NCBI RefSeq assembly: GCF_030463565.1
Contig: NC_134646.1
Coordinates: forward strand, 69,767,710 to 69,831,709
DNA: 64,000 nucleotides
Direction of reading: 5' to 3'
Source of the DNA: Pelecanus crispus
Lineage: Eukaryota; Chordata; Aves; Pelecaniformes; Pelecanidae
Shown: positions 11,521 to 24,100 of the stretch, one piece after another
Position numbering within the stretch: the stretch's first letter is position 1
How the letters are laid out: the number at the start of each line of letters is the position of its first letter
Notes under the pieces: generated by a model
What the model was told of the DNA's origin: nothing
Database searches by the model: none
The model's input: the letters and a program-made list of their open reading frames with translations, nothing else
Position numbers and translations under genes: made by a program

Positions 11521-12333
11521 CTGTACGAGGTTTAACAAGGCCAAGTGCCGGGTCCTGCACTTTGGTCACAACAACCCCATGCAACGCTACAGGCTTGGGG
11601 AAGAGTGGCTGGAAAGCTGCCTGGCCGAAAAGGATCTGGGGGTGCTGGTTGACAGCCGGCTGAACATGAGCCAGCAGTGTGCCCAGGTGGCCAAGAAGGC
11701 CAACAGCATCCTGGCTTGTATCAGGAATGGTGTGGCCAGCAGGAGCAGGGAGGTGATCGTCCCCCTGTACTCTGCGCTGGTGAGGCCGCACCTCGAATAC
11801 TGTGTCCAGTTTTGGGCCCCTCAATACAAGAAAGACATTGAGGTGCTGGAGCATGTTCAGAGAAGGGCAACAAAGCTGGTGAAGGGTCTGGAGCACTGGT
11901 CTTATGAGGAGCAGCTGAGGGAACTGGGGTTGTTTAGCCTAGAGAAGAGGAGGGTGAGGGGAGACCTTATCGCTCTCTACAACTACCTGAGAGGAGGTTG
12001 TAGTGAAGTGGGTGTTGGTCTCTTCTCCCAAGTAGTTAGTGATAGGACGAGAGGAAATGGGCTTAAACTGCGCCAGGGGAGGTTTAGGTTTGAAATTAGG
12101 AAAAATTTCTTCACAGAAATGGTGGTCAAGCATTGGAACAGGCTGCCCAGAGAGGTGGTGGAGTCAGCATCTCTGGAAGTGTTCAAAAAACAGGAAGATG
12201 TGGCACTTTGGGACATGGTTTAGTCTAGTCTACCCTTGATTGGTTTAGTGTGGACTTGGTAGTGTAGGTTAATGGTTGGACTGGATGATCTTAAAGGTCT
12301 TTTCCAACCTAAACAAATCTATGATTCTATGAT
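11521..12333 (+). mobile_element. CR1 LINE, 5'-truncated, sense to LDB2
   Basis: About 810 bp of the 3' part of a chicken-repeat-1 non-LTR retrotransposon. It begins within ORF2 and includes the full 3' end: the typical GGACTGGATGATCTTAAAGG segment followed by the tail repeat ATGATTCTATGAT at 12321-12333. The 5' edge lies near 11521-11528, where the CR1-like frame begins. Heavy 5' truncation is usual for CR1. It is GC-richer than its surroundings and lies in the same orientation as LDB2. No target-site duplication is evident, as expected for CR1. Confidence 0.95.
11525..12223 (+). pseudogene. CR1 ORF2 3' fragment (C-terminal part of reverse transcriptase protein)
   Basis: An open frame without internal stops runs from about 11525 to TAG at 12221-12223; the first ATG in it is at 11579, giving 214 residues. 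It carries conserved CR1 ORF2 blocks: [10 protein letters not shown] just before the ATG, then [56 protein letters not shown] and [12 protein letters not shown]. The endonuclease and catalytic reverse-transcriptase motifs lie upstream in a full element and are missing, so this copy cannot mobilise itself. The lack of frame damage over about 700 bp suggests a fairly recent insertion. It is not a host gene. Confidence 0.93.
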
Positions 12334-15300
12334 CTGCAATACCTGCTGATATCCATCTTTCCTGATTCTAAGCCACAGAGTCAGTTTGCCAAGCTTAGTT
12401 AGCTGACCAGAAACATTCAAATCTGTCTGTACCGTTTGTGTTTTTAAAAAGGGAAGGGGGAAATCTAATCTCTGGGTATAGTTTTGCCATCAGATTACTT
12501 GCATACGGCAGATTTGATATCTGTCCAGATCCCATCCATTTTACACAACTGCTAGCTGCAGACTAGAGCATCCTTCATGACCCAGAAGAATTGCACAGGC
12601 TAGTTGGATGACCTTATCTGTTGCATTCAGAGGGCAAATGAAACATTATGTGTGTATAAAAGTGATCATATTTGGAAACCCCTGATTAAGGCAGACCGAA
12701 GAATAGACCTAATCGTTGATCCACTGTGCTCATTCTTCAAAAACTAAATACCTGGAAAAAACAACTGTCCCTGTTTAAGTGTTATTACATGCAATCTTAC
12801 ATCACCTGTGCAGTGGACTATTTTTACTCTCTTTTTGGACTTTCAAACATTTGTTTTTTCTAACTACATTTTTCTTATTAGGTTATTTTCTAAAGTAGTA
12901 AATTGAGAAAATTATGACTTCCAGGACATTGCACATTTAAAGTGTTTCATGTACCTTATTTTGATTCTTGTTCCAGTTGTGTAGTTTTGCCTCAGCCATT
13001 AGCAGAAGATTGTATCAGAGAGAGAGTTGCCATCTGTCTTAGAGCAGGTTACAAAGAGATTTCCGAAATGTTAATGACCACATTATACAAAAAGAAATAT
13101 TCTAAATCTTTAAATACAGTAGTCACATGGAGAGAGGAAAATGCTCAGAAAACAAGAAAGTAAATAGAGTGAAACTTTTTAGTTTTATTATTGTTTAAGC
13201 TGAAGCATCCTCACCATACTCTATCCCTCAGGAAGGCAGTCAGCAGTACCAACATTCCTAACCATCTCCCCTTCTATGGACTAGAGATCCTCCAGGGTGC
13301 TATTGGCAAGGCAGGCATGAAACCTGCTCTGCCCCTAGGTTTGCAACCAGGAAACGGTTGGAAAAAGGAAATATGAAATGCCTCGCACCTAGAATGCTAT
13401 GTTTTCTTTGTGCAGTTTACAAAAGTCTCACGCGTGGGTTATGCAGCAGTGGAAGAAGGCCTACAACTGTCTGTTTTGCTCTGTCCCCCACATCCTGATG
13501 GTAACTTGCCTTTTCAGATCAGTGTTACTGTCTTCCGTAATTCTTGTATCCACTTTAAGTACCAAGAATGTTTCCATGTTGCTCCCTTTCACATTGCAAT
13601 AATGTTATTGTGACTAGAAAGGAAAAGAACTGCTGTAAAATAATTCCTTTAGAGCAAATGAAAATTCTTCTTGCAGGAGGGACCCTCGTTCCTTTTGGTA
13701 CTTGGCCAGCATTTCTCCACCTTTCTTCTTCCCCATACCAAGATGTTAAAAACGTTGACAGGATACAGATTCTATATGTGCATTTGCAACCACACCACTT
13801 GCTGTAGTGGATGAAGGCAATACAATAGCTCTATCACTTCTACCTAGACTTAATGACTGGAGTATCAGTTAACCCTTAGGGTAATTAGGTAATAATGTTG
13901 TTGATGTGATTTGAAGTGTCATTTTAAGCAATTAGAAGTTCAGATATAATGTGCTGCAATTGTGCATTATATAGCGCATCTATCCATTTTACAGAGCAAA
14001 AATTACCATATGTTTTGTGGGAAGCTTGGCATTTTGCACTGACTGGAGTTCTGCTTGTATTTACGAACAGCATGCCTGTAAACTATGGTAATAACTCTTT
14101 GAAGGCCACACCTATGCACGTTGCTGATTATGTTAAAAAGCATAGGCCCATTTTAATAAATGTGTTGGCATGAATAATGGGACATGAAAAGCCAACATTC
14201 TGGGTAAAGGTTCATTACCTGAGCGCAACAAATACTACACGCAAAATTTCCATGACTATTCACTTGAGCTTAACAGTGAATTTGCTTTGGCTATGCTCAT
14301 GTTCTTTATGCGTTTCTGTGAATGTTTGATCAATGGAGTTTTATTCTCACAAATAATTGCAGAATGCAAATTTCAATTTGTTAAGCATTCTGGAAGGCAG
14401 TTGCTTATTTTATACGGGCTAAGCTGAGAGGCACTGTTTCCTGTTTTGAGTTTCCAAAACCTCCCAGATAGAACCGTGATACTTAGAAATTAAATACACC
14501 AGAAAAGAATCTCTGATTGCTTTGCAGCGAGGACTGACTGGTGTATGAATGTAAAGCAAATTAATGGCAATGACTAGTGGCAATGAGAAAATTATAGGTC
14601 AGTAAATATGATGTGCATGCATATTTTTTTCACGGGACAGGGCACTGCTTACCGTGCAGTTACTTTAGCAAAATGTAGTAAGAAAGAACTGGTGAAAAAA
14701 AATTCAAAGCTTCGTGGCATTTTAAGCTCTAGCTCCACCTGGGCTCATCCAATCAAGGATGTCAAACAGTAACAGGCAATATATGACCGATTACAGCATA
14801 TGGTCTTAGGAGAATATTACATGCTTACAGCACACTGCTTGTTATGAAAGACGAGCAAAAATATGTCTTAAATTTGAATAATTAATGCATTCAAATAAAT
14901 TGTTATTAATTCCTAGCAACTCTGAGTAGAACGAAGTGGAATTCATAAAATTTATTATTTGATGTGAATTATTAGCTCATCTCTTCTCAGTACCTCTTAA
15001 CACTCTGTCAGGGTTAATAATGCAAAGTAAAAAGATCAGTCAAGATGCCAGCGCACCAAGTACCTCTCTTCTCTGACGGTGCTGTAAGATTATTTAACAC
15101 CCACATCAAGACCATCCTGAAGCAACCGAGTTACACCTTGACTGATTATTTCATCCAAAGGGCTGTACTTCCAAATACACAGCGTAGCACAGACTTCCTC
15201 GTACAGAGCGGTGTTAGCACTGGTATGTAACCTGAAGCCACAACCTGCGTGTCTAGACTGACAAGAATCCTACCAGTTGAGCCACTGTGACACCTTGTGG

Positions 15301-16160
15301 CTTATGAAGCAATGCAAGCATCTTTTAGAAAGCTAACAGGTAAAAATCAGAGGTTAATGGGTGTCGGTAAATGTCCTCTCCTACGACTATCAACAGAAAT
15401 CTCTTTGCTGGGTTACTTTATGTTTTTGAAGTACAGTTAAATTAAGCAATAGTGGGCTCGTTTCTCTTTGGGGTCCTTATGTATTTTACTGTGAAGTATC
15501 ATAAGATGGAGCATCGTTTCGCTAAGTCTGACCTGCTGCTGTTATCTCCAGTGCTCTGGTGTTTGCTCATCATTCAGATTACATAAAGAAACACTGTTTT
15601 GGCTGCGGTACAGAGTAAATATTTTATTTGTTTGCAACCATTAATTTGGTTAACCAAAAGAACGCTTGAAGGGAGTAAAGTACTTTTTGGTGCTGAGTAC
15701 GTTAAAACGGGAGCAGCGTTAAAAGTAACTAAGATATAGTAAGCATTTGGCAATGGGCACGCGACTCTGTAAACCCCTGAATTTGGGGTTAAATAGGTTA
15801 GTGTTTCAGCTGTGGGTAAACCATTAACTACAATGACGTTGTATTTTGCTGAGAAATTCTCTTAAAATTGGGCCAATAATGCATGGAGCTGAGAAGGAGC
15901 TCTGCATCTGTACAGGCTTAGGATCTCGCAGTGCCTGACACTGGTCTCTTGATTGTCACTTGTTACGCCTTCAAACAAGCACATCCGTGTTTTCTTCCAT
16001 GATGATCCTGAGCATTTGAGAGGAGTTTCCCGTAAACTCATGCATTATGTCCCGTAACACTTTCCTTGGCTCTGACGCTTTCGAAAACTTGGCAACAACT
16101 AGGCTGAAACGGTTGCTTTCTGTTGCCATTTACCAACGTATTCCTGAATACACTCCCTTA
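12334..16160 (+). other. Intron 1 segment, no gene seen
   Basis: AT-rich unique sequence with scattered short frames that I do not recognise. The stretch around 14870-15000 is very AT-rich with several TAAT/ATTA homeodomain-type cores, and includes a 7-bp inverted repeat (14873-14879 with 14889-14895). No mobile element or RNA gene is seen. Confidence 0.55.
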
Positions 16161-16180
16161 CGATGCAAGGGGTCTGCATC

Positions 16181-16209
16181 CCTCTGTTGTCCCTTATCTT
16201 CAGGTACGT
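16181..16209 (+). other. LDB2: Candidate recursive splice site (CAG|GTACGT)
   Basis: A pyrimidine-rich stretch (18 of 21 bases at 16181-16201) leads into CAG followed at once by GTACGT, so a good acceptor and a good donor share the junction 16203|16204. It lies 11.6 kb into intron 1. Continuing the exon 1 frame past the junction reaches TAG at 16288-16290 after 28 codons. This fits the fused-site layout of recursive splicing; use in cells is unproven. Confidence 0.4.
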
Positions 16210-16615
16210 CCACAGTGCTGTCACTTAAACATAGTTCGTAGACGTACGTGCCCAAACTTGCATTTAGCTTGCTGGTGTGGGAAGTGGTAGCAGGACAGGG
16301 CTCAGGGCATGCAATCTACTTTATTTCATGCCTAAGTATTTTGATCCTTTGCTGAGCTTTATGCTCTTCAAGTGTAGGTGTCTACTGATGCTCATACACA
16401 ACCCTGTCTTCACAATGTGTACCATTACATTTATTATAAGATTCTTGGGGCTGGGACCACCTTCTCTGTTCTTGTACAGTGCTAGCACAGTGGAGTTCTG
16501 GTCTGTATCTGCAGCTTGTTTTTAATACTCTGCTATGTATCGTAACTAACTGAAGGCTAAAAGTAGATAGTAGTATTTAAAATACTTTCAAAACCAAATC
16601 TAAATATACCACATT

Positions 16616-16640
16616 CATTTTGATTTCACAAATCAAAATG
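16616..16640. repeat. Perfect 11-bp inverted repeat with 3-nt loop
   Basis: CATTTTGATTT at 16616-16626 and its exact reverse complement at 16630-16640 flank CAC. It lies in AT-rich intron. It could be a cruciform or a paired binding site (each arm contains TGATTT), but no function can be read from the sequence. Confidence 0.9.
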
Positions 16641-17518
16641 TTTTAATTGATATTACATGTATTTATGCACTACAAAGAATTAGCTGACTAGAAAATACCA
16701 TAATACTGTAGGTTCTTGGAAAACGACTGTTTAATGTTATTAACACATTTTGTTATTTCTCAAATAATTCAGCACACCCGTGCAAGCCTACTGGCTTTGC
16801 CAAGAAAGTAAAAATGTATTTTAGGGCAGCATTCTGCCGGTTGATTTGTACATCTGATATTGTTATTAAATCTATTACTTTTTTTAGTGTGATTCTTCAG
16901 TAGTTTTGTGTCAATCAAAGCAGCTCATTCCAAGTCCATTTTCTCTTAACAGTGGAAAGACTATCTTAAATTCCACAGGAAAAGCATATTCTTCTCGATG
17001 GGAACTGGCGCTGTGGAATATGTACCTTATTTCATGAGGATTTGGGGAGGGAATATTGTAAAGTCTTGCAACAAATAAGTTCTTGTAATAAATAAGTAGA
17101 GACGAACCAGAGTGGTTGTTCTGGGGAAGAAAGGCAACACTTATTTTTTCTTTTATTGTTTGCACTCTACTGATTTAATTAGCCAGTGAGAACAGACCCA
17201 CTTTGAATATTAAAAAGACAAAATCAGCTCCCCCCTCCCCCGTCCCCACATCTGTTGCCTTTTGGAGACTACTTACAGTACCAAAAACTACCTAGTGTCT
17301 AATGGATTTTGCTTTTTAACAGACATTACCTGTATTTGCTTGCAAATAAATGAGGTAGTTATAAATATTTTATTCCGGTTCTGAGGGAAAGGTGCTGTTT
17401 AAATTGTCATTTTGAAAGAAACTGGGCTACCTTAAGCAAAACTAAAATGTTTTTGGTGTTACGCAAATGAAGGTAGCCACAGTCTTGATACATTTCCGAA
17501 TGGTGATCTAATAGCAAT

Positions 17519-17567
17519 ATAGAATCATAGAATGCTTTGGGTTGGAAGGGACCTCGAGAGATATCTT
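17519..17567 (-). mobile_element. CR1 LINE 3'-end fragment, antisense
   Basis: The plus strand reads ATAGAATCATAGAATG, then TTTGGGTTGGAAGGGACCT, the reverse complement of a CR1 3' terminus and tail. Only about 50 bp are recognisable, so this is an extremely 5'-truncated copy inserted opposite to LDB2. The inner edge near 17567 is approximate. Confidence 0.9.
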
Positions 17568-17569
17568 AA

Positions 17570-20560
17570 TGATTACCATATTATAGAAACTTAAATCGTT
17601 CCTGAGACTGCCTGAAGTTGGAAAGAATGGAGTCCTGTGCGGGGTTATACATTGGTCAGGAGCCGGAGAGCATAGATGGGGAAAACTACCGAAATGATCT
17701 CTGCTCTATTTCATTACGCTACTGCCTTCTGCAGCATCAGTTAGATGGACTGAATTTCAATAAGGAAGTGAAGCAGTTCGCTGCACCTCTGCTGGGTTGG
17801 GCCCACCCCTGCACAGAAGCTGGACTCTTCTTTCTAATCCCAGCCTAGAATATGAATATTAATGCCTCATCGGGATCGCAGTATTGCAGGACCAAGGGAT
17901 CCTTGTCCTGCTCAGTGCCCATCCTATTTCGGGACCTTTCATCACCTGTGGACTCTGGAATTCCCTTAGCTTTGTTTAACGTTGCATCTAAAAACAGCAT
18001 CAAAAGAGGGTGGATTTTTTCAGTAGTTTTTTCTCACCATTTGTATAGGCAAATACTAGCTACTTTATTAAAATATTTTTCCTGTTGAGAGGAAAGAACT
18101 CTCCCAATTTTGCTGAAAGTGGCTTTTTAGAAACACAATTACCTATATAATTTTCAAGATTATTATTAGGAAGTATATGAAACTATTAGGACCATGGGAA
18201 CTTGGATAAACCCACCTGGTGTGCAAATTTTGTTACCAGAATAGCTGCATTAAGCTTGAGAACACTGAGTGTGATTATAGGAGTCAACTGAGAAACATAA
18301 ATTGAGAGCTCAGCCCAGCAGTCTTTCCCTTCCTTAGAGATTGATGGCACACAGATGCACGATTGCAAATAACATAGTTTGTGGGCCAATGGTGCTGTCG
18401 TGATTTAAAAAAAAAAAAAATTAAAAAATCTTTTTCTCTATTACAGGCTTCCTAGGTTTGTTTCAGCCTGATCTTGTAACTGCAGCTCCTCATCCCATGC
18501 AAAGCTTTCCTGTTTACATCAATGAAATGAGCATTGGCCCTGTATATTAAGGCGCTAGAAGAAGGTGCAGAAGCTGGTTTGGGAAGAATTTGTTCTGTGG
18601 AACCTACCTATTCTAATGGGCTTAGCAATTTTAGATGACTTAGTTCCTAGAGATGAATTTGATGCATCTTAAAAGGACTAGAAGGGCATATTCTGCTTTT
18701 AAGTGTTGTCCATGGTGGGCTATGTGATAAAAGCGCATGTTCAGCGGCTTAGATTATGTTTGCACTTACCATTTCACAGATGCCAAAGGTATAATAGAAA
18801 GCATGGTTAAGAACGAGCAGCACTTGCTATTAAGGAATATTGTGTAGCAAAACAAATAACAGAAAGGGGGCAAAGTTCCTCTCAATCAGAAATTTAACTA
18901 GAAAGAAATGTATTGCCCATAAATTAGCAGAATATTAGGTTGATCTGGCAGGCTGTATGAAGTACATCATTTAGCTGAGCTTATCCACATACTCCTTGAA
19001 ATCGGACTGCGAAGCCTACATTGTTAGCTGTATTAACAAATCTTGCAAAATTTGTTATTTATTATTAGGTTTATTCTTCATTTGTTTGGTTTTAATACCA
19101 ATCGAAACCAAATCCTGGACATTCATAGTTAATATTTTTCATCAGTTTTGTCCAGCAGCTGCTAGCCTCTACTGCTTTACCGGGAAGGGGAAAGGAGGCG
19201 ATTAAATGAAATTCATAGCCTTTTGGTGTCTGCTCAGCCTGCGACTGGCAGCATGTGGGGTTTGTGGCTGCTGACCTGGCAGACTTACAGCATTTTTATG
19301 ACGTCAGGTGCACACATCATGGGTCTGTGCAAGCTAAATATGGGCTTCAAACCCCTCCTCCCCGGTTGCTTTCAGTTAGGAGGCTAAGGACTTCTCCCAG
19401 TAAAAATCAGAGTGAAAGAATTGAGCCGTTCATTACAGTTGCGAACTTGTGTGCTTGGCAGCACGGCCTCAGTTACTGGACCCAGCAGCTTTTTTTGTAG
19501 ATGTGCTTTCTGCTTTGTTTGTTTGGTATAGTGAATGATAACTTGCTGCTCTAATAAGTGAAAGATGAAGTGCTGAAATAAATAGCAAATTCTTCATTAG
19601 TTTCAACAGCACCAGCACCGTATATCTACCTTAAAGTATGGATTCCTTCAGTTTGCTATTTGTATGAACCTTTGGAGTTCTTTTGCTAAGAAAATGAGAT
19701 TGAAATAATTATCTCTACAAGGCTTTATATATGTTGACAAAATGTTACTGTCTGTTTCACACTCAGTTGCATTTAAAACCTGTGGGTGCATTTCAGGCCA
19801 TAAAATAAGTTTACAAAATAGCAGCCACTTGCATTCATAGTTGTCTCCCTTGCATCTACTTAATGATTTATTTGTTTCTAGGAATTGCATTTGAAATTCC
19901 CAGACATCTGAACCTTTTTCAGCATCAAACTGACCACTGATCTTAAAAAATCATCTACATCAGCACCAACTCAATCATTGACAAGGGCTGGAGGAAATGA
20001 AACATCTGGGATCTATTAAGACTTTTATTTATGCTTTTAAATACTGAAATGTGTATTGCTGCTTGCCTTTTACGCTTTGAGCATGAAGCCATTAAGGAAA
20101 GCTCTCACAACACAAACAGTTGCATGGTAATGTGATTCGGGCTAGAAAGCTGGGACCCCACCATGTAATTGTAGAGGAATCGCAAGGAAGGCGACGACTG
20201 TGGTGAACGTCGCTTTATTTATTTATTACAATGATAGAAAGACTTTACCAGGTTCTTCCCAAAGATAACAGACTTCAATTCTCCTGTGGCTTCTCACAGA
20301 AAATGCTTCACCGTTGCATTTATCTGCTTTCTATACACTGTGTCTTTAGAGGTGCGACCTCGTTGGAGTCTTTGGTGGAAGTGTGACGGCCTGAAATTTT
20401 CTCACTACCGCACTTTCAAATAATCCCCTACTTGCACCCTCATTGAAGGGCATTGGTTTTTATTATTAGTTTGCCTTTGTAATCATGTAATATTTCTGGA
20501 GGGGGAAGGAGGCTGTTAGGCCGGTGGCCCAGGCCTTGTCAGAAGCCGGCTGAGTTTCCA
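17570..20560 (+). other. Intron 1 segment, no gene seen
   Basis: AT-rich non-coding sequence with an A14 run at 18407-18420. Open frames are all short and unrelated to known proteins. Nothing else recognised. Confidence 0.55.
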
Positions 20561-20579
20561 CAAACTCTGCTAATTCTCT

Positions 20580-21167
20580 TCAGCTCCCCCGCGCTCCTCC
20601 GGAGCCCGTGCAAAGAGCGGGGTGCAGGACGAGGGGATTAAAGCCTCTGAGGTGCTGCCGTCACCACAGTACCAGGCAAATTGTAAATATGTTGTTACAG
20701 ACAGACATTTGGGCACCAGGCAGTGCTGCTACTGGGCTTTTTCAGAGGTCGGCTAAGGAAAGGTCTGAGCCGGAGCGCTGTCAGGTTTTCCACAAGGCAG
20801 CCCCGCGCCTGGAAGGGAATGGCCGTGCCTGAATGAGGCAACCGTTGTGTTGGGGCCTAAATTTTTCAGCCTGCAGGCTTATTGTCGCTTTGTCAATACA
20901 CTTCTCTGCCATGCTCCTCTCTCAGCCAACACATTTAATTTCAAAACTAGAATCATGTAGGCTGGTCTTTTCAGTCCAGTGCTTGCAGACGGCCCTTGGG
21001 GAAGGAGAAGACCCCGGGGGGTTCCCGCTGCAGGAGCCCCAGCAGAGCCCACGCGGTATGGCAGCGCTGCCGGCATGGGCACCTGGGTCGGCAGCACGCT
21101 CGGCACCGGGGATTCTCGGCAGCGAAAGAAAAAGCTGAAGGAATGGCTCGGTTAACTATCGGTAAGT
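20580..21167 (+). promoter_or_regulatory. Intragenic CpG-rich islet ending in a strong donor
   Basis: GC-rich block inside intron 1 with two CpG-dense parts (about 20590-20640 and 21005-21162; I count about 14 CpGs in the second, roughly 155 bp). The GC-rich stretch ends at ATCG|GTAAGTAAC, a strong 5' splice-site match at 21162-21167. An ATG at 21143 opens six codons before that donor and would leave in phase 1, which does not match the phase-0 start of LDB2 exon 2. This could be an alternative non-coding first exon or a separate transcript. No supporting acceptor or promoter element is certain. Confidence 0.35.
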
Positions 21168-24100
21168 AACTGTATCCTATTCTCACTGGGACCAGTCACT
21201 AGAGGGGGTGAGATCTCGTATATTAACCCAGAGTATTACAGGCATTTTGGAGGAAGAATGTAAATCCTATTTATAGTGGCTGGTGGAAAGAGGAGCTTGT
21301 TATCAGGTAGCAGCCCTTCAGCTGGGGGCGAGTCCCTTCCATCCCACAGAAACCCTCTTGTAAAATATATTCAGGATTTTGTCGATGGCATGCTGATTTT
21401 ACTGGAGACGCTGAGCACAGTATCTGGAAAGAATTAATTGGAAACCATGACATTTTGGGGGGAAGAGGAAGGAAAAAGGATTTGGACTTGCAGATAATTG
21501 GTGCATTCAAGGTGTGCTTCCCACAGTGAGTTTTACTAGAATTTTCCATTCTTTACTTTTGGATTCAGGGAAATAGGACAATAATACAGTAAATGGTGAA
21601 AGTTAGCTTTAGGAAGGGAAAGGTTTTCAGAAGTGACTCGCCAGCAAATATACCAGTCTGACTGACCATGAACAGAACGAATGTTTAAATACCATTTTTA
21701 TAGACAGTACTAACCCAAAGGGAACAGTAAAAGCAGAAGGGTTTGCTGATGCAGCATACAGTGTCTTTAAAAGGACATTTTGAAATTTGTTGTGACCTGT
21801 CGTGAAAGTTCAAGATTGGATAATATCCTGCAGTGAAGACGATTTACTTAGTTCACTTCTAGTACCTCGATGAGCTACATTTAAAGTTTGCCTAGGATGT
21901 ATCTAAAAAACTATACTGAAGTAGTAACTCGGTGGCAAGCTAATATATTATTGATCAGCAAACGTTCACTAGGTTATGAAGACTTAAATATCCTTCAGGA
22001 CTTCCCTTTGGGTGTTGTCACAATGTACACATGAAAATGTTAGATATGTCAGCATAAAAACTTACAGAAAAGTGAAATTAGTTGAAGTTTCACCTAGAAC
22101 CTCCATTGCTGATACAGGGAACTGCAGTGAACACAGATGATTCTACCACTGATTATCATTCAAAATACCAGTGCTGTGGATTTTTCCTTTTAAGTGACAT
22201 TGTAAGAGAGATTTTTTTTTTACAAGTTTAAGTTGGCATTTCTTGTTCATTTAGAGAGATGCACAATGTTGTAATAGCTGACAACCTAAACTTATGCTAT
22301 GAATGAAAAAGCACATTTACAAAACCTTGGAGCTAGATCGTAACGTGGCAATTCTGTGAAAGACTGTTCGCTCAATGATGAGTTGCTGCACTCTTACTAA
22401 ATGTGTTCCAATTCATTTTTTGTCACTGAGAAATCGAGAAATAGGTAGCTTATTAAAGGCGACCACATCCTTTTATGCAAATTTAATGCACTTGGCAGGT
22501 TTATCATGATAAATGGTCAGAATGAGGTGGTTCATGATATATCTCTAATCTCTTCTGAGAAGATGTTCATGTCTTGCAGGAAGTAGCCCCTTGAGAGCTC
22601 AGACCTTTAGAAGTATGTGGCAGATGGTGATGTCTACAGAGTCTCATAGATTGCTTTGAAGTTCCTCTAAATGATGCCTTCAGTTAGTGTGTCTGAGTTT
22701 TTGCAAGTTCTCTTGCTTCATCTCTCCTTTGGTGCCCTCTTCCCTCCTCCATCACGTTGCGTCCCCCCAGTTGTTTCTCATACTGGGAACACACTCCACA
22801 TTGTTACATCTCAGCTCACTGCCCAGTCCTGTCATATCTTTGCCTGTAATGTTGTTATTCCATTAGGCATCTTGCATATTTTAAGTGCAGTGGTTCACAA
22901 CAGGAAAACAATAAAACAAAACAAATGTCTTAGAGAAGCCTATCTATCATTCATGCTTTGTGTTCAGGTTTTGAGTTAAATCTTTGGAGCCAACATCAGC
23001 AACAGTGTCATGTTAACTAATTCAGCAATTTTAATCAATTGCCAATATTAATTAGGCCAACTTCTCTTTAGATTAGTAACAAGAATTGGTTATGTTTTAA
23101 TATTGCTGCAAGGAGTCTGAAGGAACTCACAAAATCCAAAAACGTTGCAAAGCTTTGAAAATAAAAATCTAATTTACTGGAATACAGCTAATTAAATAGA
23201 TAGAATAGAAAAGCATAAAATAATACAGGTTAGAGATCTGAACAACTGTATTTTCAGAGCTGAATCTTTTCACATTTTTTCAGTTGGCCTTGGTTGATCT
23301 GAGTTTGGATGGCCTTTTTTTCTGAAATCAAGTACTGAATTTCCTGTAAATTTTTATACCTGTCATATTTCCTTTGTAAGTTCACATTTTAGAATCACTC
23401 TCCTTCAGTATCTCTGTTACCATCTTTACTATACATAATTTTTTGTGTAATAATTGGTAATATGTAGTTAGGTATACGTAATTTTTTAGTGTGGAGGATT
23501 TTTTTTTTGGCGTTACTTCTCAGATGTAATTCCCACAACTTGATCCTTTTTAAATATCTGTATTTGTAATGTTTTTTCAATCATGGCCTACTGATTCCTA
23601 CTAAAACCATAAAAAAAAGAAAAAGTATTCATATTTCAAGTAGTAGTTTCACACTTATTGTGCTATTTCTCAGTCTACTGTATGTTGTGTAACAAAGTAT
23701 AGCTCCTCTTAAGACTAAGACCTAAATATTTCTGTTTGCATCACACTTTTACTGTTTAAACCGTCCTCAAAGGCTTTTTTCTCTTTATACATGTAGGAGC
23801 CATGGCTAACTATGCTGTGATACCCAGTTGCTTTTAAAAGGGGGAGGGCCTGTGAGCTGTGCCTTATTGAGATGTGATTCAAGGAAAATTCAGGGAATTA
23901 ATTAACTTATGTGACTAGTCCAGTTTAAAAATTCTTGATTTTGAGGTGGTACTTGCAACCGTTAGCCTGTGACATTAACTAATGTCTCCTTGGACTGTTG
24001 GCATTTTTTATGAGGTGTCAGTAATTAAATGTTGAAGGCACATTAGTACATCTTCATCAAAATATTTTAGGTCCTTGTTATGATTTGCAAAACATTATAG

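Noticed and set aside
22630..22680. A third CR1 3' end (CATAGATTGCTTTGAAG)
   Set aside because: Similarity to the CR1 terminus is too weak and short compared with the clear copy at 17519.
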